A stretch of DNA of 64,000 nucleotides from Nocardioides xinjiangensis (GTDB lineage: Bacteria > Actinomycetota > Actinomycetes > Propionibacteriales > Nocardioidaceae): the NCBI RefSeq assembly GCF_017916455.1, contig NZ_JAFMSY010000001.1, forward strand, positions 1,285,977 to 1,349,976, given 5' to 3'. The notes under the pieces are model-generated. The model saw only the letters and a list, made by a program, of their open reading frames with translations. It had not been told where the DNA came from and did not search any database. Both the position numbers and the translations under genes were made by a program. Of this stretch, positions 18,322 to 26,307 are shown one piece after another (the first letter of the stretch is position 1; the number at the start of each line of letters is the position of its first letter).

Positions 18322-18441
18322 TCAGCAGCACCACACGGTGCGGGTCGTCGTACGGACCTGCGCCGCCTCGGCGGGCGCGGCGAGGCCGGCCACGCTGACG
18401 AGGGCGACGGCGGCGACGAAGAGGCGGGTGGCGCGGTTCAT
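18322..18441 (-). CDS. 39-residue exported peptide with C-terminal Trp-Cys-Cys
   Basis: A GGAGACACC-ATG start gives a peptide with a textbook signal sequence: basic MNRATR, hydrophobic LFVAAVALVSVAGLAA, and an AEA-type cleavage site. It is followed by a short mature tail rich in Thr and Arg that ends VWCC. The predicted mature peptide is about 12 to 13 residues. It has its own promoter region and lies tail-to-tail with the XRE-TPR regulator. It is a candidate signalling peptide for that regulator. Alternatively it could be a small membrane-associated or metal-binding peptide. Confidence 0.65.
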   Translation of the reverse strand: MNRATRLFVAAVALVSVAGLAAPAEAAQVRTTTRTVWCC

Positions 18442-18506
18442 GGTGTCTCCAGGGGTGAGTGCTGAGTGGGGTTGGCGGGCGTCCCGAGCCGGTCCAGCAG
18501 AAATCT

Positions 18507-18567
18507 TGTCAAAACAGATGCCGAGTGTCGCCGCCTTTGGCAAACTTGGGCAAGCCCCCTGGCAAAT
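18507..18567 (-). promoter_or_regulatory. promoter region of the peptide gene with three GGCAA-type sites
   Basis: On the plus strand the cores GGCAAA, GGCAAG and GGCAAA start at 18539, 18549 and 18561, spaced 10 and 12 bases apart, about one helical turn. On the minus strand they lie 25 to 55 bases upstream of a TTGACA box (complement of 18507-18512). That is a normal place for an activator, and no good -10 box is visible. The motif matches the inverted repeat at 16869-16900. Confidence 0.4.
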
Positions 18568-18643
18568 GGCCTCGGCGTCGGGTGGGCGACCTCGCAGGCT
18601 CCCCCCTGCGAGACCTGCACCGGACCCCACCCGGTTGCCGCTC

Positions 18644-18670
18644 GGACCCCCCGCCCGCGGCGGGGGGTCC
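18644..18670 (-). terminator. hairpin terminator after the PAS histidine kinase gene
   Basis: A perfect 12-bp inverted repeat (GGACCCCCCGCC at 18644-18655 and its complement at 18659-18670) with a 3-base loop lies 43 bases after the kinase stop. It isolates the peptide gene downstream on the same strand from kinase transcription. Confidence 0.65.
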
Positions 18671-18712
18671 CAGCACGTCCGCGGGACGACGGGCAAGCCT
18701 CGGACCGGCGGG

Positions 18713-20227
18713 TCAGTCGTGGCCGCCGGGCAGGAGCACGCGGACGCAGGTGCCGGCCCCGGGGGCGCTCTCGAAGCGCACCTCGCCGCCATGGGCCTCG
18801 ATGATCGTCCGTACGTTGTGCAGCCCCAGGCCCGCCCCGGGGACCCGGAGCCGGCGGGCGTTGCGGCCGCGGAAGAAGCGCTCGAAGACCTCGCCGACCT
18901 CGTCGTCGTCCATCCCCGGACCGTGGTCGGCGACCGTCACCACGGCGTGCGCCCCGTCCCGGACGAGGTCGACCGCCACGGTCCCGCCGGGCGGGCTGTA
19001 GGCGATCGCGTTGGCGAGCAGGTTGTCGAGGACCTGGCGCAGCCGCATGCCGTCCGCGACGAGGGCCAGCGACGCCGGGCGGCGGCAGGTGATGCGTACG
19101 CCCCGGTGCGCCGCGTCGAGCTGTGCTGCGTCGACGGCCTGGTCGAGCACCGACGCGAGGTCGACGGGGTAGCGGTCGACGAGCGCGGACCCGGCCGAGG
19201 CGCGCGTGCTGTAGAGCAGGTCCGCGACGAGGTGGGACAGCCGGAGCACGTTGCGGCGCACGGCGTTGACCTGCTGCTGGTCCTGGCGACTGACGTCGCT
19301 GGACTCGTCGAGCAGCTCGAGGTAGGCCAGGGCGGACGTCAACGGCGTCCGCAGCTCGTGCGACACGGTGGCCACGAACTCGTCCTTGACGTTGAGCGCG
19401 CGGACGAGATCGGTGACGTCGTGGTAGGCCAGCACGGCACCCGAGGCCGTCCCGGCGCGGTCGACCACGGCCCGCGAGGAGACGGAGAGGGCGCGGCGCG
19501 CGGCCGGGTCCTTGCCGACCCACACGCGCAGGTCGTCGAACTCCTCGCCCCGGGCGGCGCGCGCCGAGGGCATGTCGCGCGGCGCCAGGACGTGCCGCTG
19601 GTCGGCGCTGTAGGTGAAGCCCGCCTGGCCGGCGAGGCCGCGGTGTCCCGACGGGAAGGCCAGGGCGAGGAAGTCTCGGAGCCGGTCGTTGCAGGCGAGG
19701 TAGCGACCGCGGGTGTCGACCTGCAGGAGCCCGACCGACACGCCCTCGAAGATGGCGTGCGCCTTGCGCCGCTCGGTCTCGGCGGCGCTCTCAGCGGCGT
19801 CCAGCCGCTCCACGAAGGCCTGACGCTCGGTGAGGTCGGCGACCTGGGAGACGAAGTGGACCGGCGCACCGCCGGCGTCGCGGAGCAGGGCGACGGAGAG
19901 GTCGCCGACGACGATGCGCCCGTCGGAGCGGACGTAGCGCTTGGTGATCCGGTAGGAGCCGATCTCGCCCGCGAGCGTCCGGTCGACCAGCCGCAGGTCG
20001 TCGGCCAGGTCGTCGGGGTGGGTGATGTCGGACAGGGTGAGCGTCGCCAGCTCGTCGGGCTCGTAGCCCAGCATGTCGCAGAGCGCGCCGTTGGCGGTGA
20101 CGACGCCGCCGGCCAGGGAGACGATGGCCATTCCCACCGGCGAGTGCTCCATGGTGAGCCGCCAGAGGTCGTCGGCGAGGGAGACCCGACTGTCGGGCAC
20201 GACCACCTCTGCCCCTTCCGACGACAT
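18713..20227 (-). CDS. PAS-domain sensor histidine kinase, soluble, orphan
   Basis: The 504-residue kinase has two PAS-type domains (about residues 15-130, with GYEPDELATLTLSDITHPDD, and about 150-260). A HisKA segment follows, with the phosphoacceptor His in VSHELRTPLT (about 290), then a HATPase domain with NLLANAIAYSPPGG and GAGLGLHNVRTIIEAHGG. No membrane segments are seen, so it senses a cytoplasmic signal. No response regulator gene is adjacent, so its partner is elsewhere. GGAGG lies eight bases before the ATG. Confidence 0.88.
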   Translation of the reverse strand: MSSEGAEVVVPDSRVSLADDLWRLTMEHSPVGMAIVSLAGGVVTANGALCDMLGYEPDELATLTLSDITHPDDLADDLRLVDRTLAGEIGSYRITKRYVRSDGRIVVGDLSVALLRDAGGAPVHFVSQVADLTERQAFVERLDAAESAAETERRKAHAIFEGVSVGLLQVDTRGRYLACNDRLRDFLALAFPSGHRGLAGQAGFTYSADQRHVLAPRDMPSARAARGEEFDDLRVWVGKDPAARRALSVSSRAVVDRAGTASGAVLAYHDVTDLVRALNVKDEFVATVSHELRTPLTSALAYLELLDESSDVSRQDQQQVNAVRRNVLRLSHLVADLLYSTRASAGSALVDRYPVDLASVLDQAVDAAQLDAAHRGVRITCRRPASLALVADGMRLRQVLDNLLANAIAYSPPGGTVAVDLVRDGAHAVVTVADHGPGMDDDEVGEVFERFFRGRNARRLRVPGAGLGLHNVRTIIEAHGGEVRFESAPGAGTCVRVLLPGGHD

Positions 20228-20300
20228 GGTGCGAACCTCCACCGTAGGGGTGGGTCCATGCCGCCGTCCGGCCCTGTGGCCGATCAGTGGTGAAAATGAG

Positions 20301-20336
20301 GAGATCACCCCGGACTCGGGCGTCCGGGGTGATCTC
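20301..20336 (-). terminator. rho-independent terminator of the sulfurtransferase operon
   Basis: A perfect 15-bp inverted repeat (arms 20301-20315 and 20322-20336) with a 6-base loop lies 33 bases after the DUF1416 stop. On the minus strand it is followed within a few bases by TTTT. Confidence 0.75.
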
Positions 20337-20368
20337 GGGTGTCCAGACCAGTGCTGCTCGGCCGGCGG

Positions 20369-20683
20369 CTAGGCGGTGACGAGCACCTGCACCTCGGCCA
20401 CCGACCCGGTCGCGGCGACGACCCGGGTGTCGACCGGCTGCGCCTTGGGAGCGAGGGTCCGCAGGGTCCACTCCCCGTCGCCGGCGAAGAAGCGGAAGTG
20501 CCCCGTCGCCGAGGTCGGGACCTCGGCGGTGAACTCACCGCTGCGGTCGAGGAGCCGGACGTACGCGTTGGGGACGGGCTCGCCCCCGGCCGCGCCGCCG
20601 CGCAGGACCTGGCCCTGGATGACGGCCTCCTTGGCGACGTTCACCCCGTCGAGCGACAGGCCGCCCTCGGTCGCGCCGCACAT
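20369..20683 (-). CDS. DUF1416 protein (SseC-like)
   Basis: The 104-residue protein matches DUF1416, small beta-sandwich proteins encoded directly after thiosulfate sulfurtransferase genes in actinobacteria (sseC next to cysA2/cysA3 in mycobacteria). It begins MCGATEGGLSL with a conserved early Cys and has a VRLLDRSGEF core. Its start overlaps the sulfurtransferase stop by one base (TGATG), so the two are co-translated. The biochemical role is unknown; a link to sulfur transfer is inferred from this constant pairing. Confidence 0.85.
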   Translation of the reverse strand: MCGATEGGLSLDGVNVAKEAVIQGQVLRGGAAGGEPVPNAYVRLLDRSGEFTAEVPTSATGHFRFFAGDGEWTLRTLAPKAQPVDTRVVAATGSVAEVQVLVTA

Positions 20684-21531
20684 CAGGCTTCACCCGGCTC
20701 GTCGCCGAGGGCGACCGGGACGCCGACCAGCGAGCCGTACTCGGTCCACGAGCCGTCGTAGTTCTTCACGTTCTCGTGACCGAGGAGCTCCTTGAGCACG
20801 AACCAGGTGTGCGAGGAGCGCTCGCCGATGCGGCACAGGGCGATGGTCTCCTTCGTGTCGTCGAGGCCGGCGTCGGCGTAGATCTGGCGCAGCTCCTCGT
20901 CGGACTTGAAGGTCCCGTCGTCGTTGGCCGCCTTGCTCCACGGCACGTTGATCGAGGTCGGCACGTGGCCGGCGCGCTGCGCCTGCTCCTGCGGGAGGTG
21001 CGCCGGGGCCAGCAGCCGGCCGGCGTACTCGTCGGGGCTGCGGACGTCGACCAGGTTCTTCACGCCGATGGCGGCGACGGCCTCGTCGCGGAACGCGCGG
21101 ATGGAGTGGTCCTGCTCGGTCGCGGTGTACGACGTCTTCTCGCGGGTCGGCACCTCGGCCGTCAGCTCGCGGGAGTCGAGCTCCCACTTCTTGCGGCCGC
21201 CGTCGAGGAGCTTGACGTCCTGGTGGCCGTAGAGCTTGAAGTACCAGTAGGCGTAGGCGGCGAACCAGTTGTTGTTGCCGCCGTAGAGGACGACCGTGTC
21301 GTCGTTGGAGACGCCGCGCTCGGACAGCAGCGCCTCGAACTGCTCCTTGTTGACGAAGTCGCGGCGGACCTGGTCCTGGAGGTCGGTGGTCCAGTCGAGC
21401 TTGATCGCTCCCCGGATGTGGCCCTTGTCGTAGGCGGTGGTGTCCTCGTCGACCTCGATGAGGACGACGCCGTCGGTGTCGAGGTTGTCCTCGACCCACT
21501 GGGCGGTGACGAGCGAGTTCTCGCGGCTCAT
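20683..21531 (-). CDS. thiosulfate sulfurtransferase, rhodanese family
   Basis: This is a two-domain rhodanese of 282 residues, the usual length. The C-terminal domain carries the active-site loop LCRIGERSSH with the sulfur-carrying Cys; the N-terminal domain is inactive, as usual. It transfers sulfane sulfur from thiosulfate to thiol acceptors in the cytoplasm. It is the homologue of mycobacterial CysA2/CysA3 and is followed by DUF1416. The DUF4395 gene and a Cys-containing leader lie upstream on the same strand. Confidence 0.93.
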   Translation of the reverse strand: MSRENSLVTAQWVEDNLDTDGVVLIEVDEDTTAYDKGHIRGAIKLDWTTDLQDQVRRDFVNKEQFEALLSERGVSNDDTVVLYGGNNNWFAAYAYWYFKLYGHQDVKLLDGGRKKWELDSRELTAEVPTREKTSYTATEQDHSIRAFRDEAVAAIGVKNLVDVRSPDEYAGRLLAPAHLPQEQAQRAGHVPTSINVPWSKAANDDGTFKSDEELRQIYADAGLDDTKETIALCRIGERSSHTWFVLKELLGHENVKNYDGSWTEYGSLVGVPVALGDEPGEA

Positions 21532-21609
21532 GGTTGGTGTGCTCCTTGCTGGTGGTGAACAGTCGGGGTGCGGTGCGGTGGAGGGTGCTGGGTCGGACGT
21601 GACGTGCTG

Positions 21610-22092
21610 TCAGGAGGCGATGCGTCGGGCCGTGGCCCGGCGGATCAGGAGGTAGGCCTCGCAGCCCAGGCAGAGCCCGAAGGCGGCGTTGAGGAGGGCG
21701 GCCACCAGCGCGAGGCCGACCGCGACCTGGCCGACCACGGTGGCACCGGCCAGGAGCGCGAGCAGGCCCACGAGGGCGAACCCGAGGCCGACCGCCTGCG
21801 CGAAGCGGGGCGGCTCCGGCGCCTCCCACTCGCTGGGCGGGGCCAGTCGCGGGCGGACGAGCGTGCGGAAGAGCCACGCCTGCGGCGTGGCCTGCACGCC
21901 GCGCACGGCGCCGGAGGCGAAGGCCCCTGCCTGCGCGGCGAGCAGCACCACGTCGTACGGCGACGGGAGCAGGAGCACGGCGAGCAGGACGACCGAGGTC
22001 AGGGCGGCGGCGAGCTGGGGCCCGCGGGGGTCGATGCCCCCGTCCGGACGGGACGCGCCCGCTGCGGAGCGCGGTGTGGCGGTGGTGGTCAT
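21610..22092 (-). CDS. DUF4395 integral membrane protein
   Basis: The 160-residue protein has about four hydrophobic helices and the DUF4395 signature FGLCLGCEAYLLIRR near its C-terminus, with two Cys. DUF4395 proteins sit beside thioredoxin-like and rhodanese genes in many actinobacteria and are thought to act in thiol or sulfur handling at the membrane, but the function is unproven. The start ATG follows AGGAGAGAC. It lies between the leader peptide and the sulfurtransferase gene. Confidence 0.85.
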   Translation of the reverse strand: MTTTATPRSAAGASRPDGGIDPRGPQLAAALTSVVLLAVLLLPSPYDVVLLAAQAGAFASGAVRGVQATPQAWLFRTLVRPRLAPPSEWEAPEPPRFAQAVGLGFALVGLLALLAGATVVGQVAVGLALVAALLNAAFGLCLGCEAYLLIRRATARRIAS

Positions 22093-22152
22093 GTCTCTCC
22101 TGGGATGTCGGCGCCGCACGAGGCCGGGCGCACAGGGGCGCAGGCCAGGGCG

Positions 22153-22216
22153 GGTCCCACCGACGAGCACGGTCCCGTGGCGGGAGGACGTCGGGCTCAG
22201 GCGAGCGGCGGGACCG
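22153..22216 (-). promoter_or_regulatory. possible attenuator hairpins between leader peptide and DUF4395
   Basis: On the plus strand CGGGACCG at 22209-22216 is complementary to CGGTCCCG at 22170-22177, and also to GGTCCC at 22153-22158. In the minus-strand transcript the segment directly after the leader stop can therefore pair with one of two downstream partners, giving mutually exclusive hairpins. The geometry fits ribosome-controlled attenuation but has not been folded computationally. Confidence 0.35.
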
Positions 22217-22294
22217 CTACGACATTCGACACAGCGCCGAGCGCACGCGGCAGTGGTCCACTGCGCGGCGCCGGGTGAGCATGGTCGAGGACAT
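22217..22294 (-). CDS. 25-residue Cys-containing leader peptide of the sulfur operon
   Basis: An ATG at 22294 opens a short frame, MSSTMLTRRRAVDHCRV then RSALCRMS. The core with Asp, Cys-Arg-Val and Ser-Ala-Leu-Cys-Arg matches the actinobacterial putative leader peptide type found upstream of sulfur genes. A TACTGT -10-like hexamer ends seven bases before the ATG, so the message is probably leaderless. Comparable Cys-containing leaderless ORFs act as cysteine-responsive attenuators in mycobacteria. The role here is inferred. Confidence 0.6.
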   Translation of the reverse strand: MSSTMLTRRRAVDHCRVRSALCRMS

Positions 22295-22338
22295 GACCAC
22301 GACAGTAGGCGGTCCTGCGAGCCGCTCGCGCCGTGGTC

Positions 22339-22896
22339 TCACGATGTGGTCGACGCATCCGGATCTTGAGACGGCACGCGGGCCAGAGCCGTCAGGACCT
22401 GGTCGCGGGTGGGTGCGCCGGTCGCGCGGGTCACCTCGGCGCCCGACCCGTCGAGGACGAGGGTGGTCGGCGTGCGCAGGATGCCGAAGGCCCGCGTGGC
22501 GTCGAGGTGCTGCTCGGCGTCGACCTCGACGTGGGTGACCCCGGGGACGAGCCGCGAGACGTCCTCCAGCACGCGCCGGGTGGCGCGGCACGGCGCGCAG
22601 AAGGCGCTCGAGAACTGCAGCAGGGTGGCCCGCTCGCCCAGCTGCTGACCGACGACGGCGGCGACGTCCGCGCCGGGCGGCACGTCGGCGGGCGGAGGCG
22701 CCGCCACGTCGTCCGGGTCCTTCCCGTGCTCCACCTCCCGCAGGTGGGCCGGTGCCGGCGAGTCCCCCGCGCCGGGCGCGGCTGCAGCACCCACCGCGCG
22801 GCGCGGGCGGAAGCGGCCGTCCGTCGCGTTGCGCCACAGGCCGAGGCCGACCGTCAGCACGACGGCGGCGACGGCGATCCAGGCTCCTGTGGTCAC
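22339..22896 (-). CDS. membrane-anchored thioredoxin-like protein
   Basis: The 185-residue product starts at a GTG with one N-terminal membrane helix ([16 protein letters not shown]). After a flexible Ala/Pro-rich linker it has a thioredoxin fold with FCAPCRA as the redox motif and TPTTLVLDG containing the cis-Pro. It is the counterpart of mycobacterial ThiX, which lies near the cysA2-sseC2 genes. It probably reduces or delivers thiols for the neighbouring sulfur proteins. Confidence 0.82.
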   Translation of the reverse strand: MTTGAWIAVAAVVLTVGLGLWRNATDGRFRPRRAVGAAAAPGAGDSPAPAHLREVEHGKDPDDVAAPPPADVPPGADVAAVVGQQLGERATLLQFSSAFCAPCRATRRVLEDVSRLVPGVTHVEVDAEQHLDATRAFGILRTPTTLVLDGSGAEVTRATGAPTRDQVLTALARVPSQDPDASTTS

Positions 22897-23011
22897 ACCC
22901 GACGAACGTCGTGGGTGCAGCAGTTGTTCCGCACGACTGCGTCCCGGTTCGGAGCAGGCTCCGGAACTCGCGACGCGGCGGCGCCTCCTGCCGCTCGGCG
23001 GGGACGCTCGC

Positions 23012-23314
23012 TCAGCCGCCCGCGAAGGGCGGCAGCAGCTCCACCACCGTCCCCGGCGGCACGACGACCGCACCCGGGTCGCGCGACCCGACCGGCTGCT
23101 CGCCGAGGAGCACCGAGCAGACGGCGACGGTGCGTGCCATGCGGTCGCCGGGGTGACGCTCGAGGACCAGGTCGACCACGTCGGCCAGGGTCAGCTCGGT
23201 CCCGGCGACGTCGAACACGTCCTCCGCGGTCCCGGCCGCAGCCCGGGCACCCGCCCAGTAGCGCACGGTGATCGCTGTCTCACGCCTCCGGTCCCGGTCC
23301 GTGGGGTCGCTCAT
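23012..23314 (-). CDS. MoaD/ThiS-family sulfur carrier protein
   Basis: This small ubiquitin-like protein of 100 residues ends in the diagnostic Gly-Gly (LLPPFAGG), which is activated as a thiocarboxylate. [12 protein letters not shown] matches the first strand region of MoaD. It carries sulfur for molybdopterin or thiamine-type synthesis or for another acceptor. The neighbouring rhodanese and thioredoxin favour a general sulfur-carrier role. It is divergent from glnR, 63 bases apart. Confidence 0.85.
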   Translation of the reverse strand: MSDPTDRDRRRETAITVRYWAGARAAAGTAEDVFDVAGTELTLADVVDLVLERHPGDRMARTVAVCSVLLGEQPVGSRDPGAVVVPPGTVVELLPPFAGG

Positions 23315-23377
23315 GCGGACTATCCTTCACCATTCCCGGCTGGTCACCGGTCGGCCCGGCGAACGAGGAGGGTCCGC

Positions 23378-24094
23378 ATGAGCGCACTGCTGCTGCTCAC
23401 CAGCGCGCTCCAGCCCTCGGCCGAGGTGCTGCCGGGCCTCGCCCTGCTGGCCCACACCGTGAAGATCGTCCCGGCCCAGGGCAGCGCGCTGCTCGACGCC
23501 CCGGAGTCCGACCTGGTCCTCGTCGACGGCCGCCAGGACCTCGCCGCCGCGCGCGACCTCTGCCGCCTGATCCGCACCACCGGTGCGGACGCGCCGGTCC
23601 TCCTGGTGGTCACCGAGGGCGGCCTCGCCGTCGTGGCCCACGACTGGGGCATGGACGACGTGGTGCTGCACACGTGCGGGCCCGCCGAGCTCGACGCCCG
23701 GATCCGCCTCGCGATCGGCCGGGCGAGCGCCGCCGCACCCGACGACCCGTCGGCCCACGTCATCCACCGCGGCGAGGTGGTCGTCGACGACGCGACCTAC
23801 ACGGCGCGGATCGGCGGCCGCGCGCTCGACCTCACCTACAAGGAGTTCGAGCTCCTCAAGTACCTCGCGCAGCACCCGGGCCGGGTCTTCAGCCGTGAGC
23901 AGCTGCTGCAGGAGGTGTGGGGGTACGACTACTTCGGCGGCACCCGCACCGTCGACGTCCACGTGCGCCGCCTGCGCGCCAAGCTCGGCACCGAGCACGA
24001 GCACCACATCGGCACGGTCCGCAACGTCGGCTACCGCTTCGTCGTGCCCACGCGCGACTCCGCCGGCGCGGAGACCGAGTCCGCCTCGTCCTGA
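23378..24094 (+). CDS. glnR: OmpR-family orphan response regulator GlnR
   Basis: The 238-residue regulator aligns closely with actinobacterial GlnR, the global nitrogen regulator. It begins [13 protein letters not shown], has an atypical receiver domain ([11 protein letters not shown]) and a winged-helix DNA-binding domain ([20 protein letters not shown] and [21 protein letters not shown]). As in mycobacteria it is followed by mshD and lies next to sulfur-transfer genes. GAGGAGG precedes the ATG. It is expected to act as a dimer without a cognate kinase. Confidence 0.92.
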   Translation: MSALLLLTSALQPSAEVLPGLALLAHTVKIVPAQGSALLDAPESDLVLVDGRQDLAAARDLCRLIRTTGADAPVLLVVTEGGLAVVAHDWGMDDVVLHTCGPAELDARIRLAIGRASAAAPDDPSAHVIHRGEVVVDDATYTARIGGRALDLTYKEFELLKYLAQHPGRVFSREQLLQEVWGYDYFGGTRTVDVHVRRLRAKLGTEHEHHIGTVRNVGYRFVVPTRDSAGAETESASS

Positions 24095-24174
24095 ACCCGG
24101 GTCCGGTCCGGGTCCGGCTGGGTCCGGCTCGGGCTCCGGCTCGCGTCGGACACCGGGCTCGCTAGGGTCGCGAC

Positions 24175-24987
24175 ATGGACGTCGTCGACCGGGTGCTGCA
24201 GATCGCCGGAGAGGCCGCGGCCGCCGACGGCGCCGACCCCCTCGACGAGGCGGCCCGCATCGCGCTGGCCGACGGCGTCGCCGAGGTCGGCCTCGAGGAC
24301 GACGGGTTCACGCTGCTCCACGACGGCGACCTGGCGCTCGTGGTGCGCCCGTCGGCGCGCCGCCGCGGGACGGGCGGCGCCCTGCTCACCCGCGCCGAGG
24401 CGTCGTACGACGGCGCGCTGACCGCCTGGTCGCACGGCGACCACCCGGGCGCCGCCCGGCTCGCGGACCGGCACGGGTGGGACCGGGTGCGTGACCTCTG
24501 GGTGATGCGTCGAGCGGCGTCGTTGCCGCTCCCGCCGCTCGTGACGCCGTCGGGCGTGAGGATCCGGTCGTACCGGGACACCGACGCCGCCGACGTCGTC
24601 GCGGTCAACGCCGCGGCGTTCGCCCACCACCCCGAGCAGGGCGCGATGGACGAGGACAACCTCGCCCGCCGGATGGCCGAGCCGTGGTTCGACCCGGCGG
24701 GGCTGCTCGTGGCAGAGGACGACTCCGGGATGCTCGGCTTCCACTGGACCAAGCAGCACGACGCGCGCCACGGCGAGGTCTACGTCGTGGGGGTGGCGCC
24801 GGCGGCGCAGGGACGCGGGCTCGGCAAGGTGCTGACCCTCGCCGGGCTGCACCACCTCGCCGGGCTGGGGGTCGACGAGGTGCTGCTCTACGTCGAGTCC
24901 GACAACGCCCGAGCCGTCGCGGTCTACTCGGGGCTGGGGTTCGGCCACGCGGACGCCGACACGCACGTGCAGTACCGGCGCCGCTGA
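24175..24987 (+). CDS. mshD: mycothiol synthase (MshD)
   Basis: MshD acetylates Cys-GlcN-Ins with acetyl-CoA, the last step of mycothiol synthesis. The 270-residue product has two GNAT domains: an N-terminal one with RPSARRRGTGGALL, and a C-terminal one with VYVVGVAPAAQGRGLGKVLT, the active acetyl-CoA site in this family. A TAGGGT -10-like box (24163-24168) ends six bases before the ATG, so the transcript is probably leaderless. The 3' end faces a repeat array. Confidence 0.92.
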   Translation: MDVVDRVLQIAGEAAAADGADPLDEAARIALADGVAEVGLEDDGFTLLHDGDLALVVRPSARRRGTGGALLTRAEASYDGALTAWSHGDHPGAARLADRHGWDRVRDLWVMRRAASLPLPPLVTPSGVRIRSYRDTDAADVVAVNAAAFAHHPEQGAMDEDNLARRMAEPWFDPAGLLVAEDDSGMLGFHWTKQHDARHGEVYVVGVAPAAQGRGLGKVLTLAGLHHLAGLGVDEVLLYVESDNARAVAVYSGLGFGHADADTHVQYRRR

Positions 24988-25046
24988 CTGGTGCCGCTGG
25001 CGTCGCTCCTGTCGCCGCCCGCCGCTACGTGTCGCTGACGGTCGCT

Positions 25047-25352
25047 GCGTCATGCGAAGGCGTACGTATAGGTGCGGGTTCGTATGACGCTCGCGCCGGC
25101 GCGCACCCGGAGCCTGCGTCATGCGAAGGCGTACGTATAGGTGCCGGTCCGTATGACGCCCGCGCCGGCGCGCGGACTGCGTCATGCGAAGGCGTACGTA
25201 TAGGTGCGGGTTCGTATGACGCCCCCGCCGGCCCGGGGCCCGCGTCATGCGAAGGCGTACGTATAGGTGCGGGTCCGCACGACGCCCGCACCGGCGCGCG
25301 CGCGGCCTGCGTCATGCGAAGGCGCACCTATAGGTGCCGGATCGCATGACGC
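25047..25352. repeat. array A: five copies of a 44-bp near-palindromic repeat
   Basis: Copies begin at 25047, 25116, 25179, 25242 and 25309. Each is 44 bp, bounded by GCGTCATRCGAA and a complement-type end (CGYATGACGC), and centred on a CTATAG or GTATAG core with exact dyad placement. The fifth copy is the most symmetrical: its middle 14 bases, GCACCTATAGGTGC, are a perfect palindrome. Spacers of 19-25 bases are GC-rich and resemble each other. The array fills the space between the converging mshD and ygfZ genes. Confidence 0.9.
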
Positions 25353-25362
25353 AGGCGCGACC

Positions 25363-26298
25363 TCAGCGGAGGGGGCGCACGTGCAGGCCGACCTCGGGGT
25401 CGACGACGACCTCCTGGGCGGCGGGCATCCCGTCGACGACGAGGGGCGCGTCGACCGGGACGTTGCGCTTGACCAGCGCCAGCGCGATGGGGCCGAGCTC
25501 GTGGTGACGGGCGCTCGACCCGACGAACCCGAGGTCACGGCCGTCGTGCGAGACGGGCGAGCCCGCGACGGGCAGCCGGTTCTCCGAGCCGTCGAGGTGC
25601 AGCAGCACCAGCCGCCGTGGGGGCCGGCCGAGCGTGTGGACGCGCGCGACGGTCTCCTGGCCGCGGTAGCAGCCCTTGTCGAGGTGGACGGCCGCACCGA
25701 TCCAGCCGACCTCGTTGGGGATCGTGCGGTGGTCGGTGTCGATGCCGAACCGCGGCTCGCCGCGCTCGATGCGCAGCGCCTCGTACGCCCACAGGCCGGC
25801 GGCGGGCCCGGCCGCCTCGGCGTACGCCTCCAGCCGCTCGCGCGGGACCAGGTCGTGGCGACCGCTGCCCTCCCCCGGGCGCCACATCACCGCGAGGTCC
25901 TCGACCAGCGAGACCTCGACGCGGGTCATGAACTTCATCCGCTCCAGCCACTGCACCAGGGCCGGCGCCGCGCCGGGCTCGGTGTGCGCGGTGAACGCCT
26001 CGCCGTCGTCGACGCCGGTGAAGGCGTGCTCGACGTGGCCCTGCGGGCTCAGCACGAGGGCCTGCGTCCAGGTGCCGGGCGCGAGCCCGTCGAAGTACTG
26101 GGTCGTGAGGCTGTGCAGCCACGAGAGCCGGTCGGGCCCCGCCACGCGGAACACGTCGCGGTGCGAGAGGTCCACGAAGCCGTCGCCCCGGGCGAGGCTG
26201 CGCTGCTCGGTGTTGAACGAGCCGTAGTGCGCGGCCACCGGCGCGTCGATGCCGTCGCCGGCGACGGCTCCCGGGAGGGCGAGGAGGGGGCTGGCCAT
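25363..26298 (-). CDS. ygfZ: folate-binding protein YgfZ (GcvT-like)
   Basis: YgfZ uses tetrahydrofolate in the repair or assembly of some iron-sulfur enzymes. The 311-residue protein has the GcvT-like fold and the family signature DKGCYRGQETVAR with the conserved Cys. Length and the AHYGSFNTEQRSLARGDGFVDLSHRDVFRV N-terminal region (a typical actinobacterial YgfZ opening) agree. It is downstream of a Fur-family gene on the same strand. Confidence 0.92.
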   Translation of the reverse strand: MASPLLALPGAVAGDGIDAPVAAHYGSFNTEQRSLARGDGFVDLSHRDVFRVAGPDRLSWLHSLTTQYFDGLAPGTWTQALVLSPQGHVEHAFTGVDDGEAFTAHTEPGAAPALVQWLERMKFMTRVEVSLVEDLAVMWRPGEGSGRHDLVPRERLEAYAEAAGPAAGLWAYEALRIERGEPRFGIDTDHRTIPNEVGWIGAAVHLDKGCYRGQETVARVHTLGRPPRRLVLLHLDGSENRLPVAGSPVSHDGRDLGFVGSSARHHELGPIALALVKRNVPVDAPLVVDGMPAAQEVVVDPEVGLHVRPLR

Positions 26299-26307
26299 GC
26301 CCCGAGT

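Noticed and set aside
24684-25349. Open frame translating the repeats into a repeated peptide
   Set aside because: It runs through mshD in another frame, and the last repeat spacing (67) breaks the triplet period; the repeats are intergenic.
25047-25352. CRISPR-like appearance of the regularly spaced 44-bp repeats
   Set aside because: Spacers are similar to each other and GC-rich, copies occur in three dispersed arrays, the repeat is fully palindromic, and no cas gene is nearby.
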